Positions 51,361 through 54,838 of a stretch of 54,838 nt of DNA are shown here, piece by piece (position 1 is the stretch's first letter; each line of letters starts with the position of its first letter). Location of the stretch: assembly GCA_030433135.1 (NCBI GenBank), contig JAUILF010000004.1, forward strand, positions 1 through 54,838, in the 5' to 3' direction. Source of the DNA: Bacteroidia bacterium (GTDB taxonomy: Bacteria > Bacteroidota > Bacteroidia > Chitinophagales > Saprospiraceae). Position numbers and translations under genes: made by a program. The notes beneath the pieces were generated by a model. The model saw only the letters and a list, made by a program, of their open reading frames with translations. It made no database searches and had not been told where the DNA came from.

Positions 51361-52923
51361 ATGTTCCCGGGAAGTCATTCAAAAATCAAACTACTCTCAG
51401 TAGTTGGTATCTTGTTTCTACTAATGGGTTGTAAAAAATCTCAACCTATAAAACCAAATATCCTATTCATTTTGGCCGATGATATGGGTTGGCAGGATAC
51501 TAGTGTCCCATTTGGCCCGGAAACCACAGTTTTCAACACCCGATATCAGACCCCTGCCCTGGCTTATTTGGCTGCCAGGGGTATGAAATTTAGCCAGGCC
51601 TATTCATGTGCAGTATGCTCTCCTTCACGCGTGAGCCTATTAACAGGTCAGAATGAAGCCAGACATGGTGTTACTCAATGGACTTATCTCAGTGGAGATG
51701 AACCATTGTCTGATCTTCCACATCCTACTCTGACCTGTGCAAACTGGAACTGGAATGGGCTGCAGCCGGAGCCAGGAATGAAACATGCTGTCTACGAAGA
51801 GAACCTGCCACAATTATTAAAAGATGCTGGCTATAAGACCATGCATTTTGGCAAAGGCCATTTTGGAGCAGCAGGCACTCCTGGAGCCGACCCAAAAAAC
51901 CTGGGGTTTGATGTCCGCATTGGCGGTAGAGATGCTGGAGGTTGCGGTAGTTACCGGGGCACCGAGAACTTTGGCGCTAAGGCACATCCGAATGGACCGT
52001 GGCGGGCATGGGATATGGATAAATACTTTGGTAAGGACATACATCTTACCGAGGCACTTACTCTCGAGGCTAAGAAAGAAATCCGTAAAGTGGTTGATGA
52101 GGGCCAACCCTTCTTCTGCTATTTTGCCCACTATGCCCCTCACACACCGATTGAGCCCGATGAACGATTTGCCCAAAAATACCGTGAAGAGGGATTAACT
52201 GAAAGCGAGGCCGCCTATGCATCATTAATAGAAGGCATGGATAAAAGCGTTGGGGATCTACTGTCTCTGCTAGATGAATTGAATATTGCAGATAACACCA
52301 TTGTTGTATTTACATCTGATAATGGCGGTCTAAGTCATAGTAGAAGAAGCATGCACCCACCGCACACACATAACGCCCCACTGAGTAGTGGAAAAGGAGC
52401 TCACCACGAAGGTGGTATCAGAGTCCCTTTGATCGCAGCATGGCCTGGTAGAATTACAGCCGGGTTAACTTCAAATACGCCTGCTATGATTTATGATTGG
52501 TTTCCAACACTACTCGATCTGGCAGAGGTCAATTATAAATTAGAAAATATTGATGGAGTATCTTTGATACCGCTTTTAGAAAACCGTACTGATCCGGCAT
52601 TTAGACGAAACCTGATATGGCATTTCCCCAATTTATGGGGTCCGTTGGGACTACCTGAACCGGTGCAAGGACCAGGCATGGGGCCAAGCAGCACTATAAT
52701 TAAAGACAATTTGAAACTTATTTATTACTACTCTGATCAACGATTTGAATTGTTTGATCTCACGGTAGACCTCGGAGAGACTTCAAATCTCGTCAACACT
52801 TCTGTAACGCAGGCTAGAATGTTGGCACGTGAACTCACCGATTATTTGAAAACTGTTGATGCACCCATGCTGAGGGATAAAAAGACAAATGAAATGGTTC
52901 CATATCCTGCTGAAGTTTTATAA
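51361..52923 (+). CDS. Sulfatase (arylsulfatase family, lipoprotein)
   Basis: 520 residues. Lipobox LMGC near residue 23 anchors it to a membrane. The formylglycine motif CSPSR (in AVCSPSRVSLLTGQ) marks a type-I sulfatase, with metal residues ILADDMGWQD at the start and FTSDNGG later, and GKGAHHEGGIRVPLIAAWPGR. It needs a formylglycine-generating enzyme not in this window. It likely removes sulfate from a polysaccharide, given the lyase gene 73 bases downstream. The exact substrate is not readable. Confidence 0.92.
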   Translation: MFPGSHSKIKLLSVVGILFLLMGCKKSQPIKPNILFILADDMGWQDTSVPFGPETTVFNTRYQTPALAYLAARGMKFSQAYSCAVCSPSRVSLLTGQNEARHGVTQWTYLSGDEPLSDLPHPTLTCANWNWNGLQPEPGMKHAVYEENLPQLLKDAGYKTMHFGKGHFGAAGTPGADPKNLGFDVRIGGRDAGGCGSYRGTENFGAKAHPNGPWRAWDMDKYFGKDIHLTEALTLEAKKEIRKVVDEGQPFFCYFAHYAPHTPIEPDERFAQKYREEGLTESEAAYASLIEGMDKSVGDLLSLLDELNIADNTIVVFTSDNGGLSHSRRSMHPPHTHNAPLSSGKGAHHEGGIRVPLIAAWPGRITAGLTSNTPAMIYDWFPTLLDLAEVNYKLENIDGVSLIPLLENRTDPAFRRNLIWHFPNLWGPLGLPEPVQGPGMGPSSTIIKDNLKLIYYYSDQRFELFDLTVDLGETSNLVNTSVTQARMLARELTDYLKTVDAPMLRDKKTNEMVPYPAEVL

Positions 52924-52996
52924 GATGGATTCAGGCTGATCTATTTATCTGCTCTAAGGAATTGATTTGAATTACTGCTCATTCAAGTAAATCACA

Positions 52997-54286
52997 ATGA
53001 AACAAAGTGGCATTTTCATCCTTCTATACATCATTATTGCTACATCATTTCCTCGGCTTTCGACTTCTCAGCCACTATCAGGTACTACCTATCAATCTCA
53101 GGTCTTACCAGGCGTATCCGGTTTCGGCCTGGAAACCAAAGGTGGAAAAGGTGGTGAGATTGTCAAGGTCTCCAACCTAAATAAAGAGGGACCAGGTTCA
53201 TTAAGAGAAGCCATTCAGACATCTGGTCCCAGGATCATAGTGTTCGAAGTGGGTGGAGTTATTGACCTGGAGAGAGAGTCACTGGACATCGCATACCCCT
53301 TTATTACCATAGCAGGTCAGACAGCTCCGTTTCCCGGGATTACCCTCATCAAAGGTGGCATCAAAATCAAAACCCATGATGTAATCATCCAACACCTGAA
53401 AGTAAGGCCGGGTGAAGCGGGTCAGGCCAAGAAAAGCGGATGGGAGGTCGATGGCATTGCAACATCAGGGGGCGCTCACCATGTGATCGTAGACCATTGC
53501 TCGGTTACCTGGGCGACGGACGAAAACCTTTCGGCCAGTGGCCCCAGATTCGGCGGAAACAATCTGGATGAATGGAGAGCCAACACTTCGCACCAGGTTG
53601 TTTTTAGCCATTGCCTGATCGCGGAGGGGCTGAGTGAATCTACTCATGCTAAGGGCGAACATTCAAAAGGGTCTCTGATTCATGACAATGCTACCGCCAT
53701 CCTGATCATTGGAAACCTCTTTGCCAGTAATCATCGAAGAAACCCCTATTGCAAGGGAGGTACTCAGGTGGCCATCATAAATAATTTTGTTTATAATCCT
53801 GGAGGATCTGCTATCCGGTACAACCTCCTCGAATCAGAATGGGAAGGTCATGAATGGGTCACTGGAAAAATTGTTGGTATAGGCAACTCCATTCAGTTTG
53901 GCAAGGACACGAAAAGAACCGTTACAGCAGGAAATTTTCAAAATGGCCCAGTGGAGGTCTTTTGGAAAGACAACCTGGTCAATTCAAATCCGAAGAAAAA
54001 AAATATTACTGGGACCTTTACCTTTCTTGACCAAGCTCCCTTTTGGCCGGAAGGACTGACCATCATACCGGCTGACGAAGTCAGGGATTGGGTCCTGCAA
54101 AATGCTGGTGCCGTTCCCTGGCAAAGGGATGAAATCGACCAGCGCATCATTAATGAGGTTCGATCCGGGGAAGGGAGAATCATCGATAGCGAAACAGAAG
54201 TAGGTGGATATCCTCAGTTTGAACCCCAATACCGGGTCTTTGATGCGGATCAATGGGACCTGAATACGATGACTCAGAAAGAGTAG
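52997..54286 (+). CDS. Pectate-lyase-like (PL1-type) secreted protein
   Basis: 429 residues, signal peptide ending STSQPLS. The fold looks like a right-handed parallel beta-helix, with the PL1-like opening VKVSNLNKEGPGSLREAIQT, FEVGGVIDLERESLDI, ITIAGQTAPFPGITLIKGG, then IVDHCSVTWATDENLSASG and FASNHRRNPYCKGG. Related bacterial proteins are annotated as pectate lyases that cleave polygalacturonate by beta-elimination. The C-terminus has no sorting domain. It follows the sulfatase closely. Activity on pectin itself remains an inference. Confidence 0.85.
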   Translation: MKQSGIFILLYIIIATSFPRLSTSQPLSGTTYQSQVLPGVSGFGLETKGGKGGEIVKVSNLNKEGPGSLREAIQTSGPRIIVFEVGGVIDLERESLDIAYPFITIAGQTAPFPGITLIKGGIKIKTHDVIIQHLKVRPGEAGQAKKSGWEVDGIATSGGAHHVIVDHCSVTWATDENLSASGPRFGGNNLDEWRANTSHQVVFSHCLIAEGLSESTHAKGEHSKGSLIHDNATAILIIGNLFASNHRRNPYCKGGTQVAIINNFVYNPGGSAIRYNLLESEWEGHEWVTGKIVGIGNSIQFGKDTKRTVTAGNFQNGPVEVFWKDNLVNSNPKKKNITGTFTFLDQAPFWPEGLTIIPADEVRDWVLQNAGAVPWQRDEIDQRIINEVRSGEGRIIDSETEVGGYPQFEPQYRVFDADQWDLNTMTQKE

Positions 54287-54334
54287 GCCTTTCTGAAAGC
54301 AAAATCACTGAACACATCGCCTGTAACACCATTA

Positions 54335-54392
54335 CACGTATAATATATCATGTGCTTGCACGTATATTATAAATAACCTATTTTTACACGTG
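54335..54392 (+). promoter_or_regulatory. Promoter and repeated CACGT boxes of the DUF6364/PIN module
   Basis: Three boxes CACGTA (54335), CACGTA (54359) and CACGTG (54387) occur with 24- and 28-base spacing, and the arms ATAATATA / TATATTAT form an inverted pair between the first two. TTG (54356-54358) and TATTTTTA (54379-54386), 20 bases apart, make a weak promoter that the boxes overlap. Such sites would fit autorepression by the antitoxin. Confidence 0.45.
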
Positions 54393-54418
54393 TTAATTTA
54401 CGCAGAAATAGCCGTGTC

Positions 54419-54673
54419 ATGAATACCAAGTTAACTTTGACGATTGAAGATCGGGTAATTGCAAAGGCGAAAAAGTACGCTAAAACAAGAGGTAGAAGTC
54501 TATCCAGTATAGTCGAAACCTATCTCGAAGCGCTTACCCTGGAAGATGACCCAACTAAGAATAAACCTACTCCAATTGTCGATTCTCTTCGAGGTTCGTT
54601 CAAAATTCCAGAAGGCAAAGATTACAAGGAGCTGCTTACTGAAGCCCTAATGGAAAAATATATGGGTAGATGA
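54419..54673 (+). CDS. DUF6364-type antitoxin
   Basis: 84 residues. N-terminal ribbon-helix-helix pattern MNTKLTLTIEDRVIAKAKKYAKTRG with SLSSIVETYLEAL, then an acidic/proline-rich tail (LEDDPTKNKPTP) and YKELLTEALMEKYMG. This matches DUF6364, the usual antitoxin partner of PIN-domain toxins in Bacteroidota. Its stop overlaps the toxin start (ATGA). Confidence 0.85.
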   Translation: MNTKLTLTIEDRVIAKAKKYAKTRGRSLSSIVETYLEALTLEDDPTKNKPTPIVDSLRGSFKIPEGKDYKELLTEALMEKYMGR

Positions 54674-54838
54674 AAAACCTTCTTATCGATTCAGATGTCC
54701 TGCTAGATTTCTTTTTTGACAATCCGGACTTCGGCGACAATGCCTCCAACATTTTGAGGCTCTGTGAACTGGGAAAATTGAATGGATTTGTTACACCTCT
54801 GATTCTTGCAAATGTTTATTACATTCTAAAAAAAACAT
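54670..54838 (+). CDS. PIN-domain toxin, 5' part (VapC-like)
   Basis: Partial gene cut by the window end after 56 codons. The start MKNLLIDSDVLLDFFFDNP has the first PIN acidic residue pattern (IDSDVLLD), followed by FVTPLILANVYYILKKT. PIN toxins are metal-dependent ribonucleases, usually cutting tRNA. It is translationally coupled to the antitoxin gene. Confidence 0.85.
   Translation, partial: MKNLLIDSDVLLDFFFDNPDFGDNASNILRLCELGKLNGFVTPLILANVYYILKKT

Overview
The window comes from a chromosome of a Bacteroidota bacterium, most likely of the Saprospiria/Lewinella-like branch (inference). Evidence seen in the sequence: type IX secretion signatures (the start of porQ, two type-A and one type-B C-terminal sorting domains, an SprB-repeat surface protein), a complete moxR-DUF58-batABCD operon, a proline-rich TonB, Bacteroidota-only families (DUF4271, DUF6702, DUF6134, DUF1573), promoters of the TTTG-N18/19-TAnnTTTG type, and weak or absent Shine-Dalgarno sequences. 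No tRNA, rRNA or CRISPR array was seen.

Layout. 1-3.8 kb (minus): PorQ start, MORN-type lipoprotein, large periplasmic PpiD/SurA-like isomerase, DUF3109 Cys-rich protein. 4.1-12.6 kb (plus): mitochondrial-type citrate synthase, GcvH, VanZ-like protein, TonB, terminator, TPR protein, acyl-CoA dehydrogenase, a site-2 protease gene broken by an in-frame UGA, and a CotH-like secreted protein. 12.6-18.6 kb: HupE/UreJ-DUF6702 pair, FG-GAP T9SS cargo, DUF6134, a lipoprotein, and two copies of a multi-hairpin repeat (R1), the second split by a MITE-like element (R2). 18.6-26.4 kb (minus): moxR/DUF58/bat operon with two BatD proteins in tandem. 26.4-30.3 kb: a histidine kinase/response regulator operon that runs into two tiny overlapping lipoprotein genes, divergent from a DUF1573 gene across a region with repeated TTAAC boxes. 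30.3-31.3 kb: about 1 kb of non-coding, hairpin-rich sequence. 31.3-38.8 kb: DUF4271, uroporphyrinogen-III synthase, Nudix hydrolase, then (minus) a T9SS adhesin, LptC and a CNNM/CorC protein. 39-45.4 kb: a second R2 copy with clear terminal inverted repeats, PssA, RsmI, then (minus) HolB, RicT and lipoamide dehydrogenase, then QueD. 45.8-49.5 kb: T9SS cargo and an overlapping FAD-reductase/membrane polyferredoxin pair. 49.6-54.8 kb: accessory stretch with a decayed MazF module, GH-like protein, sulfatase, pectate-lyase-like protein and an intact DUF6364/PIN module running off the end.

How the genes work together: citrate synthase, GcvH, lipoamide dehydrogenase and acyl-CoA dehydrogenase serve central carbon flow. 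TonB, LptC, PpiD, PorQ and the bat operon serve the envelope. The sorting-domain proteins are cargo of the T9SS machinery to which PorQ belongs. The GH-like protein, sulfatase and lyase probably attack a sulfated or acidic polysaccharide. The most unusual signals are the two dispersed repeat families with one nested in the other, the single-lesion broken genes, and the FAD/polyferredoxin pair.
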